A DNA stretch of 36,761 nucleotides from Mesostigma viride. Taxonomy: Eukaryota; Streptophyta; Mesostigmatophyceae; Mesostigmatales; Mesostigmataceae. The DNA lies in contig RPFO01000783.1 of the NCBI GenBank assembly GCA_009746045.1, positions 1-36,761 on the forward strand. The letters are read 5' to 3'. Both the position numbers and the translations under genes were made by a program. This document shows, one piece after another, positions 9,402-17,169 of this stretch (the stretch's first letter is position 1; each line of letters starts with the position of its first letter). The notes under the pieces are model-generated. The model did not search any database, had not been told where the DNA came from, and was given only the letters and a program-made list of their open reading frames with translations.

Positions 9402-9962
9402 ATGGACCTGTTGGGGCGCTCCCTGCAGCGCTTTTACGCGAACGTTGACAACTTCAACGCGCTATACGACATCACGCGTCCTGAGTCCGGACGCAGGTCG
9501 GACCGCCTGTCCCTGCGGGTGGTCGAGTGCCTCGTGACCAATTACTCCAAGACACACCGCGTGGAGTTCGAGCAGCCCGACAACGCGCTCCCGTTCAACC
9601 TGTACATGTCCTACCGCGAGCAGCTGGCCTTCTACTCCAAGCGCATGTTCGACCCCTTCGCCAGGAGGAACAAGACCACCATCCGCAGCCCCGCGGAAGA
9701 CGAGCGGGAGATCACCACCACACCCGGACAGATGAACTTCTTCCGATGGGCCATCACCAACGGGGTGCTGGAATACGCTCGCCAGCACCAGGACGCCATA
9801 CGGGAGGAGCTGCCGAAGGGGAGGGAGAGGAGGCCCTCCCTGCGCGTCCTCAACGGCAAGGTCATACGGTGTCGCAAGAGGTGCAAGGCCTCCGACCTCG
9901 CCATCCTCGTGCGACCGTCCGTGAAGAGCGTCAAGAAGAAGTTCACCGTCCGGTTCCTGTGA
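9402..9962 (+). CDS. Conserved NCLDV protein of unknown function
   Basis: 186 residues. The order of motifs is characteristic of a protein that I recognise from many nucleocytoplasmic large DNA viruses: 'LSLRVVECLVTNYSK' (about 37-51), 'FNLYMSYREQLAFYSKRMFD' and PFARR, then 'TTPGQMNFFRWAI' followed by 'LEYA' and a basic C-terminus. The family has no role known to me. The ATG at 9402 is chosen because it precedes the conserved part by a normal distance, and a CCTATAG motif lies about 20 nt upstream. This is the best single marker of giant-virus origin here besides the helicase. Confidence 0.75.
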   Translation: MDLLGRSLQRFYANVDNFNALYDITRPESGRRSDRLSLRVVECLVTNYSKTHRVEFEQPDNALPFNLYMSYREQLAFYSKRMFDPFARRNKTTIRSPAEDEREITTTPGQMNFFRWAITNGVLEYARQHQDAIREELPKGRERRPSLRVLNGKVIRCRKRCKASDLAILVRPSVKSVKKKFTVRFL

Positions 9963-10012
9963 CCCGCGCGCTTAAAATCGAAACTGTACATTGTAGTTGG
10001 CCAGGCTTCGGG

Positions 10013-10348
10013 ATGGCATTCGTGTACGACGCCGTCATCGTGCGCCCCCTGAGGGAGCTGTACATGAAGGGGCCGCACTTCAGCTCCCTAGGCTTCTGGA
10101 TGGGGATGGAGGATCACGACATATGCGCGGAGATGACCTCCACATCCTCCGACATATGGAGGGACCGGCGGGACCACTGCCTGTCCGTCATCGAAAAACG
10201 CTTTGAAAGCGTTCACGTCCTACTGAGGACCGCTATCCTGTGGTTGATCCTGTACAAAATGTTGCAATTGCTCTTGAAGACCGGGATTCGATTGTTAACG
10301 CCCGCGTTTATTGATCATAATAATCGTGATAATAAAACTCGTGACTGA
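10013..10348 (+). CDS. Small predicted membrane protein
   Basis: 111 residues, in the same direction as the preceding gene and 50 nt after it, with an AT-rich leader (CTTAAAATCG). N-terminal two thirds soluble; hydrophobic segment 'VLLRTAILWLILYKMLQLLL' at about 70-90, then a polar tail. Family not recognised. The start ATGGCATTC is the first in-frame ATG after the upstream gene's stop. Confidence 0.6.
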   Translation: MAFVYDAVIVRPLRELYMKGPHFSSLGFWMGMEDHDICAEMTSTSSDIWRDRRDHCLSVIEKRFESVHVLLRTAILWLILYKMLQLLLKTGIRLLTPAFIDHNNRDNKTRD

Positions 10349-10362
10349 ACATCATGCACTGT

Positions 10363-10752
10363 CTAACGGAACCCGCGAATGCGAGAGAAAAACAGAGGAC
10401 TCCTCCCACCCGACTTTGGCGCCATCGGTCGCGAGGGCGCGCGATCCCGGTCATCTGCGGACGATGGGGACGATCGGAACCTCGCGCGGATCTTAGCGGC
10501 GGCCGCCGCGGCCGCTCCCAGGGTCGCGACTCCCAGCCACAAGCGCACGTCCCCCAGCGCGGACTGCAGTTTCCTCTTGGTGTTCTCGACGCACTCCTTG
10601 TTGCCGCCCCGAAGAGTCACCGCGCACCAGAACTTTGCGGCGGGTTCTGCCAGGGCCGATCCGACGAAAGAGAACAACCACACGCACGCGAGGACGATCA
10701 GCACGATCGCGACAATCCAAAGCTTCATTCCTACTATCCAATAGCCGCCCAT
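10363..10752 (-). CDS. Small membrane protein with N-terminal hydrophobic segment
   Basis: About 129 residues from MGGYWIVGMKLW. A strong hydrophobic segment (WIVAIVLIVLACVWLFSFVG) starts near residue 12. It is followed by a region with two cysteines and 'VENTKRKLQSALGDVRLW', then an Ala-rich second hydrophobic patch and a basic tail. I chose the start at 10752 rather than 10815 because it places the signal-anchor-like segment at the N-terminus and avoids overlap with the next gene upstream (10766-11077). Unknown virion or host-membrane protein. Confidence 0.6.
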   Translation of the reverse strand: MGGYWIVGMKLWIVAIVLIVLACVWLFSFVGSALAEPAAKFWCAVTLRGGNKECVENTKRKLQSALGDVRLWLGVATLGAAAAAAAKIRARFRSSPSSADDRDRAPSRPMAPKSGGRSPLFFSRIRGFR

Positions 10753-10765
10753 TTTATTTACGCGG

Positions 10766-11077
10766 TTATGTTGGGCCACCGCGGGGGAGAACAGACGCGC
10801 CCCCCTCGCCGACATTGATCAGGTTGTTCACCCCCCTAGCCAGCATGTAGGTGCCGCCCGCGAGGCCGATAAACATGATGCCCCACTTGGTCATCCAGCA
10901 CCGGAAGTCCATGAACCCCGTACAGTTCGTCTTCGCCTTGCGGTGGAAGCGGATGGAAGTGGCGGTGTAGTACAGGATGAACAGGGCCAACGCGACCGTG
11001 GGCCATGGTCCCAGGCTCAGCGGCATCTGGAGCAGCCTCATGGGCAGGGAGAGCAAACGGTTCACGGCAGCAGACAT
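10766..11077 (-). CDS. Small two-helix membrane protein
   Basis: 103 residues starting MSAAVNRLLSLPM. Two hydrophobic segments: 'TVALALFILYYTATSI' and 'WGIMFIGLAGGTYMLA', separated by a Cys-containing polar loop. The start at 11077 is supported by a GTATAC motif 11-16 nt upstream on the minus strand, a promoter-like feature seen at other genes here. It is divergent from the reductase gene starting at 11171, so the 93-bp gap between them probably holds both promoters. Confidence 0.6.
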   Translation of the reverse strand: MSAAVNRLLSLPMRLLQMPLSLGPWPTVALALFILYYTATSIRFHRKAKTNCTGFMDFRCWMTKWGIMFIGLAGGTYMLARGVNNLINVGEGGASVLPRGGPT

Positions 11078-11170
11078 GGTGTGTATACTAGCCGTAAAGA
11101 AAAAAAAAATGCAGCCCCCCGGAGTCGCGTTCAACCCGGAAGATATTTGCCATCCCATGGTATCAGACCC

Positions 11171-14100
11171 ATGGAGCCGGCCCGCGCCACCACTCCCACG
11201 GACAGAGCCATGGCCATCGCGTTGAGGACCTACCACCGCCCCCTCGAGGGCACATCGCAGCTGGAGACGTGGGAGCAGGTGGTGGACAGGGTGGTCTCCC
11301 ACCAGAAGTGGCTCTGGGTTCGCGCCAAGGAGGACGCGCTCAACCGAGCCGAGCTCGCGGAGTTGGAGGAGCTGCGCCACTGCATCACGAACCGGTACAT
11401 CGCCCCCGCGGGCCGCACTCTCTTCCTCGGGGGCACGGAGTTGAGCAGGAGGCGAGAGTCCTGCATGTTCAACTGCAGCTTCACCGAGGTCGAGACCGTC
11501 TACGACGTCGTCGACGTGCTATGGCTGCTGCTGCAGGGATGCGGGTGAGTCTCACTCCACCTTCTCGTCCCAATAGCGCCACGTCGTCCCGGGGATCTGT
11601 CGCCGGCGCGCCTCCATCTCCCTCTTTCTCCTGTTCTGGTACTCCTGGGCAGCCAGCACGAGCGCGTACGAATGCGCCCGGTGGCGGGAGTGGGCGCGGC
11701 ACACGGGCTTGGGCGACAGCACGCACGCCTTGTTCTTGCACCTCTTGTTCAGTTTGGTGACCGCCGTGCACTTCATCGTTTTTATACTGGTACGGGAGAA
11801 AATTTAGGCGGCCGTGGTCGCCGTGGTCGGGGCCGTCGCCTCTGACACCGTCGCATCCACCACCGCGGCCACGGGGCGGCTAGAGAAAAAGGAGGAACCG
11901 ACCGTCATGATGATGGAGTATGACGTCGAGGCACCCCCCAGTGTCAGCAACCCCTTCAGGATCTTCCAGATCGTAGTCTCGTAGGAGTACACCCTGTCGT
12001 GGAAGTTCCTGTAAAGCACGTAGCCCAGCCCGCCCAGGACCAGCAGGTAGGTGAGGGCCAGCGTGGACCTGATGTTGGTCCGCAGGCGGAACCTCTCTCT
12101 CTTCACACGCACCCAGGTGGCCATCACGTGAGCCGCGCCGATCACCGCGCCGAACAGAAACAGGCTCTTGAAGTCCTTCATGAAGAATCCCATGGCGTTC
12201 AAGTGTGACATATACTTGCGGTTTTTTTTCTGCACAGGGTCGGCTTCAAACCCGTCACCGGCACGCTCAACGGCTTCTCCAGGCGCATCCCGCACATCGA
12301 CGTCATCCGGTCGCAGCGGACCTCCGTCGGGGGGCGCGAGTCCAACAAGGAGACCTGGGACCCCGACACCAAGACATGGACCCTATCCGTGGGCGACTCG
12401 GCCGTCGCCTGGGCCCGCGCCGTGGGGAAGCTCATGGCCGGCAAATACCCCGCCGAGCGACTCGTGCTGGACTTCACCGAGATAAGACCCGCTGGGACGC
12501 GTCTGAGGGGCTATGGGTGGCTGGTGAGTTGATTGGCGGATACTCGAATCCGTCGCCAATATTTATGTTGCGTTATACTAGATCGATTCCATGTCCCATT
12601 TCGGTGCGGTCCTTGTAGAATCCGCGATCGTGGCGGCGGCGATGGCCGGTATCATGACTCTCGTCCATTCGGTGCACATGAAACAGAGCCCGATGATGGC
12701 GATGTCCCACGCTGGTATTTTGATACAAGTTGGCGTGTCTGCTGCCATCCTGCACGTGGTTTTTGAGTTGATTGGTTGGAACAGGAAGTTCTGTCTACGT
12801 TTGCAAAGTGGCGGAAGGATGTGACAGGATTTGAAGATGCTTGGAAGTAGTGGCAACCATCTACATCTCGTCCGCGGGAAACTCGCCGTGGCTCGCTAAG
12901 TGCCAGGCCGCGTCCTGTTCGGGACCCTCGGGGATGGCGTTGATGGCTAGCTCCCGGAGCGAGGGGATGTATCTGCTCCGGCGGTGTGTGGAGGGGTCGG
13001 TCAGGAACCTTTCATCCTCGGCGGACCGCTCCGGTCTTCGCCACGTTAACCTGCCCGCGTGGAGGTGCGACATCGCGTCGGTTTTGCCATCTAACGCGTC
13101 GGTAAATGTTGAGACGACCTTGGGGTCTTTTTCGCTTCTCCCCAGAGGCACCTTAACAAAACGTTCCGCCCCCCTCTACCTATGGCCTTGTTGTGGGCAA
13201 AGACGGACTTCTCGAACAAGTCGTAAGGGCTCTTGCGGAATGGAGAGAAATTGCTCGCCATTTCTGCGTAATTTTCGTCGAAATCCTTGCGGGTCGGTCT
13301 GGCCCGCATCGAATGCCTCCTCCGCCCGTGCACATAACACCTCTGCCCCCCTTTGACGCTCGTGTTCAGGCAGCGACGGTTCCCGCGAGTTTAGCCGTGC
13401 ACCTCATGATGTACTGTTGGCCCCGATATTTTTCTCGACCCCCGCAGAGCTCCGGCGACGACAACGTCTCCAAGGCGATGCTGGCCATCTCCCACATCAT
13501 GTCCCGTCGCGCGGACCAGCTGCTCACCAAGATGGACATCCTGGACATCGTGAACCACCTGGGGACCATGTTGAGCAGTCGCCGGTCCGCGGAGATCGCC
13601 CTCTTCGAGTACGGCGACGTCGAGTGGCGCGAGTTCGCCTCCGCCAAGAAGGACTGGTGGATCGCCCACGCCCACCGCCAGCAGTCCAACAACTCGCTGG
13701 TCTTCACCAAGGAGCCCACCCGCCAGCAGCTGGAGGAGATCTTCGCCATCATGCTCGACTCCGGCGGCTCCGAGCCCGGCATGTTCAACCTCGAGGCAGC
13801 CCGCCGCCGCGCCCCCTGGTGCAAAGGCTGCAATCCTTGCTGGTATGTCACATTAAACTTGCTGGCCCTTGTGTTCCCATTCTATTCCCTTTCCCGGACA
13901 AATGCTTTTTTTATCTTTCTTGTTTATATATCAAATACGCAATGCCAGATACGCTGCAGATTTTTATGGTTGGTGTTATAATACAGTTGCTCCTCTACTC
14001 CGGGTGGCTTTCAGGAGCGGTTTGGAAGGAAGACATGAACCAGAGGCAGAAAAAGGCTGTGTGGGCTTCTTTAGGCACTGCGCAAGGTGTGTTGGTGATC

Positions 14101-16111
14101 GCCTTTGTGGCGTGGCTGGCGAGTATGTGGCGCAAGCCTAATATGCTGCCTTTGTTCGGCACTAATTGGCTGACGAGAATACTAGTTTTGCAAGTCATCG
14201 CCGCGCTGTCGTGGTTGACGTGGGGCGTGTTAAAGAAGTATCAGGCAAAGCGCGGGCTGGACAAGGGGGCGGTGCGTTGGGCGCTTGCGAATGCAGGAAT
14301 CTTCCAGTCCCTTGTGGTCCTTTTCTTCGTGTTATTTATCGTGGACAGGATCCTTTGGCCAGGACGAAAAGAGCTCGCATGGAACATGATGGCCCCACCC
14401 ACTTTTAACATGGGATACGCCGCACAGGCTGCTTAAGGTCTCCTCCTCGAGTGCACCCCGCAACGTCCTCTCCCGTACGCGCACCGGTTGCGGCACGTCG
14501 TCCCACTCCGCGTCCGAACGCCGCACCGCTTTGAAACCGCTGCCTGCCTCGCCTCGTGTTGCCGTCTGGCCGTGTCCCATCTGTCAAGCCTGGCCGCGTG
14601 GTCGGCCAACAGAGTGTCGTTGTCGATGCGCTCTAGTCGCCCCTGTTGTGCGATGATATTGCGCAATTCTTGTTCCTTCATTTGTTTCTGATCGAACAGG
14701 TCATCTTGTCGACGGATCAGTGGCCTTGATCTGGCTGCGGCCTCGCGAACCAGACCGTCCCATCTCTCTCTCTCCGCGGTGCCAGGCGGCGGGGGGGGGG
14801 TTGTGGTCTGTGGATCAATTGGAGTTGACCGTCCACTCGTGTCAATTCCTGGCCATTTTCGAAGATCTCACGGACACGCGTTGTTTATCTGCCACCTTTT
14901 CATCGATTTTTTTGCGTTTAATGCCCGCCAACCCATCCCCCACGGTTCTCCTGTCGAAGAACGGCGCCTCTCCTCTCTCCGCGATCACCTTCGCGATCTC
15001 TAGAGGCAGTTGAAGAGTGTCAAATTCATTCGCGCGTACGGAATGGTGGGCGCACCTGACCAATCCCGCACCGGATCTCCTCCGCGGTCGGGGCATTGTA
15101 TACCACTTGCGCACTTTTTTTTTTCCGCGCAGTGAGATCCTGCTCGCCAACAAGTCGTTTTGTAATTTGACCGAGGTCAACCTGGCCGCCTTCCACGAGG
15201 GCAACAAGTCCGGCCTCGAGAGGGCGCTCGTCTTGGCCGCGCGCATGAACTACCGCCAGACGCTCGTCGACCTCAGGGACGAGATCCTACAAGAGGCGTG
15301 GCATCTCAACAACGAGTTCCTGCACCTGTGCGGCGTCGGCCTCACCGGCATCGTGGCCAGGTCCGACCTGCAGGACTACGACTACCGCCGCATGAAGAAC
15401 GTGGCCGTCTCCGCGGCCTACGAGATGGCCAAGAGTCTCGGGAAGCCCCTGCCCAAGAACGTCACCTGCATCAAGCCCAGCGGCACGCTGTCCAAGATCA
15501 TGAGCACCAGGGAGTGGGGGGAGGTCCCGGAGGGCGTCCACAAGCCCATGGGCAGGTACATCCTCAACAACATCACCTACTCCAAGCACGACCCCCTCGT
15601 GCAGAGGTTCAGGGACGCCGGCTACAAGGTGGCGGACAAGCCCTACGAGCAGGATTCCGTCCTGGTGACCTTCCCCGTCACCTACGCCAGCGTCCCCTTC
15701 ACCAAAAAGACCGTCACGAGGAAGGACGGCACCACCGAGGAGGTGGAGGTCAACACCGAATCCGCCGTGGCGCAACTCGAGCGCTACAAGAACCTCATGT
15801 CCAACTGGTGCGACCAGAACGTCTCGTGCACGGTGTCGTACGATCCCACCGAGATCCCCGCCATCCTGGACTGGTTCCAGAAGAACTGGGACCTCTACGT
15901 GGGCGTGTCCTTCCTGCTGAGGTGCGACCCCACCAAGAACGCAGCGGACCTGGGGTACAGCTACCTCCCCCAGGAGGTGGTCACCGAGGATGTCATGAGG
16001 AGGTACCGCAACAAGCTGACCCCGGTGGACTACGCGGGCATCGTGCACGTCGACGTGGACGAGGCGAAACTAGCCGGGGACTGCCCCTCGGGCGCCTGTC
16101 CCGTGCGCTGA
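11171..16111 (+). CDS. Class II (adenosylcobalamin-dependent) ribonucleoside-triphosphate reductase, four exons
   Basis: Coding exons are 11171-11544, 12238-12523, 13448-13842 and 15133-16111 (2034 nt, 677 residues). The enzyme reduces ribonucleotides to deoxyribonucleotides for viral DNA synthesis, using coenzyme B12 instead of an iron or manganese radical subunit. Signature residues are all present when the exons are joined: 'CMFNCSF' (Cys102 in the position of the first redox cysteine), N-P-C-C-E with Asn349, thiyl-radical Cys351 and Glu353, the partner cysteine Cys362 in 'KSFCNL', and a C-terminal C-x4-C pair (Cys669/Cys674) ending CPVR. The spacing of 11 between Cys351 and Cys362 matches Cys408/Cys419 of the Lactobacillus leichmannii enzyme. 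It is a little shorter than the usual 700-750. Introns have GTGAGT, GTGAGT and GTATGT donors and CAG acceptors after pyrimidine tracts, and each joint restores the conserved reading frame. Confidence 0.9.
11552..11776 (-). CDS. Nested gene: small protein with C-x8-C-x4-C-x7-C-x2-H zinc motif
   Basis: 74 residues, entirely inside reductase intron 1; its stop codon is 2 nt from the GTGAGT donor hexamer. The N-terminus holds Cys3, Cys12, Cys17, Cys25 and His28 with basic spacing ('KRCKNKACV', 'VCRAHSR'), a short zinc-binding signature that recurs in three other genes of this window (14433-15096, 25847-26041, 29819-30388). The rest is a charged helix (YQNRRKREMEARRRQ). An AGTATAAAAA motif lies just upstream of the ATG (about 11782-11791). 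Possibly nucleic-acid binding; function unknown. Confidence 0.65.
   Translation of the reverse strand: MKCTAVTKLNKRCKNKACVLSPKPVCRAHSRHRAHSYALVLAAQEYQNRRKREMEARRRQIPGTTWRYWDEKVE
11804..12211 (-). CDS. Nested gene: multi-pass membrane protein
   Basis: 135 residues from MSHLNAMGFF, entirely inside intron 1. About three hydrophobic segments ('LFLFGAVIGAAHVMA', 'LALTYLLVLGGLGYVLY', 'ILKGLLTLGGASTSYSIIM') and an Ala/Thr-rich C-terminus. I preferred the ATG at 12211 to one at 12295 because the latter lies in reductase exon 2 and the N-terminal extension it adds is just the antisense of that exon. The start sits 26 nt from the acceptor, preceded by an A-tract, CGCAAG and GTATA. The A-tract is the complement of the acceptor's polypyrimidine tract. 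Confidence 0.65.
   Translation of the reverse strand: MSHLNAMGFFMKDFKSLFLFGAVIGAAHVMATWVRVKRERFRLRTNIRSTLALTYLLVLGGLGYVLYRNFHDRVYSYETTIWKILKGLLTLGGASTSYSIIMTVGSSFFSSRPVAAVVDATVSEATAPTTATTAA
12591..12824 (+). CDS. Nested gene: small two-helix membrane protein
   Basis: 77 residues in intron 2, same strand as the reductase. Two hydrophobic segments (AVLVESAIVAAAMAGIMTL and 'ILIQVGVSAAILHVVFELIG') joined by a short His/Met-rich loop (HMKQSPMMAMSH). TTATACTAG lies about 15-25 nt before the ATG. As a sense-strand gene in an intron it needs either its own promoter or expression from unspliced transcript. Family not recognised. Confidence 0.6.
   Translation: MSHFGAVLVESAIVAAAMAGIMTLVHSVHMKQSPMMAMSHAGILIQVGVSAAILHVVFELIGWNRKFCLRLQSGGRM
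12861..13333 (-). CDS. Nested gene: hypothetical soluble protein, one frame break
   Basis: Two overlapping minus-strand frames (13333-13091 and 13151-12861) read as one protein if one base is gained or lost in the C6 run at 13169-13174. After that shift the frame reads GAERFVKVPLGRSEKD without interruption. About 155 residues, charged, no hydrophobic segments; N-terminal part 'FDENYAEMASNFSPFRKSPY', C-terminal part 'SLRELAINAIPEGPEQDAAW'. Convergent with 12591-12824 with 36 nt between. Not recognised. Confidence 0.5.
13942..14436 (+). CDS. Nested gene: four-helix membrane protein
   Basis: 164 residues from MPDTLQIFM. Hydrophobic segments at about 7-24 (FMVGVIIQLLLYSGWL), 43-58 (GVLVIAFVAWLASMW), 74-92 (ILVLQVIAALSWLTWGVL) and 117-133 (SLVVLFFVLFIVDRIL), linked by short basic loops. 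TTTATATATC lies 10-20 nt before the ATG. Lies entirely within intron 3 on the reductase strand. Looks like a viral multi-pass membrane protein; no family recognised. Confidence 0.62.
   Translation: MPDTLQIFMVGVIIQLLLYSGWLSGAVWKEDMNQRQKKAVWASLGTAQGVLVIAFVAWLASMWRKPNMLPLFGTNWLTRILVLQVIAALSWLTWGVLKKYQAKRGLDKGAVRWALANAGIFQSLVVLFFVLFIVDRILWPGRKELAWNMMAPPTFNMGYAAQAA
14433..15096 (-). CDS. Nested gene: coiled-coil protein with C-terminal zinc motif, frame breaks
   Basis: Starts at ATG 15096, 36 nt inside the acceptor of intron 3, with GGTATACA directly upstream. First part 'ANEFDTLQLPLEIAKVIAER' and a Lys-rich stretch; middle 'EIFENGQELTRVDGQLQLIH' in a second frame; last part 'ERWDGLVREAAARSRPLIRR' and a long charged helix in a third frame. 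It ends with 'KRCGVRTRSGTTCRNRCAYG' and 'RCGVH', the zinc motif shared with three other genes here. Breaks lie near 14870 and at the G9 run 14791-14799, so a homopolymer indel is likely for at least the second. About 220 residues if one gene. Possibly DNA or RNA binding. Confidence 0.5.
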
Positions 16112-16739
16112 TCACGACACGGGGGCATACGAATACGCCATCAGTGGGGGGGGGGGGGGCGCGGGGGCGGGACTGCCAACGCCGGCCCGGCGCATCAGGT
16201 AGTACGCGACGGCCAGGATCAGGGCCAGGATCGCGACGAACACGATTACGGATACAAGGGGCGAATACCCGTCCTCATCCTTCGGCTTTTTCGCGGTCCC
16301 GAACCCCGGGAGCCCCGCGGCGGTCGCGTCCTCCGGCGTCCCCGTCCAATCGTCCGTCCACGTGTCCTGGGCCGCGCCGACCTTGCTGCTGTCGGATCCG
16401 AACAGATTTCCAAGCGCCGCGAACACGCCGAAGCTGACGGCGGACATCCCCACGTTCTTCGCGAGGGACCCCGCCAACGAGCTCTTCTTTGCCGCAGCCC
16501 CTGCGGCGTCCGCAAGCCTGCCAGTCCTCGCTAGGTCATCCACATATTGGGATGGAAAACCCATCACCGTACCTGGAACGGTGTTTTTACCTATTATAGC
16601 GACATCATCACCTGACTTTACGACATTGCTGCCTCCTGCTTTAGCGAAATTGCTACCTGTTCTAGTAGTGATATTGGAAACTGATTTAGCCAATTGTCCA
16701 ACTTTTGCAAAAAGGCCTGCGAAACTCATGCCTGCGATT
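16112..16739 (-). CDS. Predicted single-pass membrane (virion) protein
   Basis: 208 residues from MSFAGLFAKVGQLAKSV. Ala/Gly/Ser-rich, with a C-terminal hydrophobic segment (PLVSVIVFVAILALILAVAY) and a short Pro-rich tail. The N-terminal 120 residues have small-residue amphipathic stretches ('SLAGSLAKNVGMSAVSFGVF') like those of viral internal membrane proteins. Stop abuts the reductase stop (tail to tail, 0 nt). AT-rich leader with TTATAATAAA. The first 170 bases (16560-16739) are noticeably AT-richer than neighbours. Family unknown. Confidence 0.6.
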
Positions 16740-16766
16740 CTCAGTTTATTATAAGAAATAAATGCG

Positions 16767-17090
16767 TCATGCCTTAATGCGACGACACGCCCACGCCCCG
16801 TGGTCCTTCCAAACCTCGAGCACGTCGGGGCAGACCATGTGAAGAATCTGCCCCCCCGCGGCTTGCAACTTGTCTCTCGTTTTCCCGTCGTAGCTGTCGA
16901 TCGGGCCCAGCTGCTCCTCGACGTATTCGAAGAAGCCGCGCACGTCATCCGACGTCTTCACTCTCGCCGCTCGCTTCATGAGCTCCATCGTCTCCGTCAT
17001 GCCCGCCTCGAACACCTCGGCGGTCGGGATCACGCCCGCGTCCCATTTCTTCTTCACGATCGCGCCGACCAAGTCCTTCCACTCCGACAT
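16767..17090 (-). CDS. Hypothetical small helical protein
   Basis: 107 residues, MSEWKDLVGAIVKKKW.., soluble, mostly helical by composition, with 'TETMELMKRAARVKTSDDV' and 'GFFEYVEEQLGPIDSYDGKT'. Same strand as 16112-16739 with a 27-nt gap. Divergent from the helicase gene. Not recognised. Confidence 0.55.
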   Translation of the reverse strand: MSEWKDLVGAIVKKKWDAGVIPTAEVFEAGMTETMELMKRAARVKTSDDVRGFFEYVEEQLGPIDSYDGKTRDKLQAAGGQILHMVCPDVLEVWKDHGAWACRRIKA

Positions 17091-17169
17091 CTCTGCTGCA
17101 TCATGGGACGGGATCTTTAGGAGGGCCTAAGCGTACACAATTATTCTGTGAGTACATTAAGAAGCACAG

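Larger units (their letters stand above)
11545..12237 (+). other. Reductase intron 1 (693 nt), contains two antisense genes
   Basis: Donor GG|GTGAGT, acceptor TTTTTTTTCTGCACAG|GG. Splicing gives a GGG codon between 'LLLQGC' and 'VGFKPV', the expected conserved joint. The nested genes span 11552-11776 and 11804-12211, both minus strand, leaving 7 nt to the donor and 26 nt to the acceptor. Confidence 0.88.
12524..13447 (+). other. Reductase intron 2 (924 nt), contains two convergent genes
   Basis: Donor CTG|GTGAGT, acceptor TTTTTCTCGACCCCCGCAG|AGC. The joint gives 'RGYGWL' followed by 'SSGDDN' in phase 0. Nested genes: 12591-12824 plus and 12861-13333 minus. Confidence 0.88.
13843..15132 (+). 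other. Reductase intron 3 (1290 nt), contains two convergent genes
   Basis: Donor TG|GTATGT, acceptor TTTTTTTTTTTTCCGCGCAG|TG. Splicing completes a TGT codon directly after the radical cysteine codon. Nested genes: 13942-14436 plus and 14433-15096 minus, overlapping tail to tail by 4 nt. Confidence 0.88.

Noticed and set aside
11545-15132. Reductase inserts as inteins
   Set aside because: The inserts are not open in the reductase frame, contain genes on the opposite strand, and have GT...AG ends with pyrimidine tracts rather than intein Cys/Ser and His-Asn splice residues.
11545-15132. Reductase broken by random insertions (pseudogene)
   Set aside because: All three joints are exact to the base, restore conserved motifs and leave every catalytic residue; random insertion would not give consensus splice sites three times.
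15287-16048. 253-residue minus-strand frame across reductase exon 4
   Set aside because: Antisense shadow of a conserved exon with GC-rich third positions; no motif of its own.
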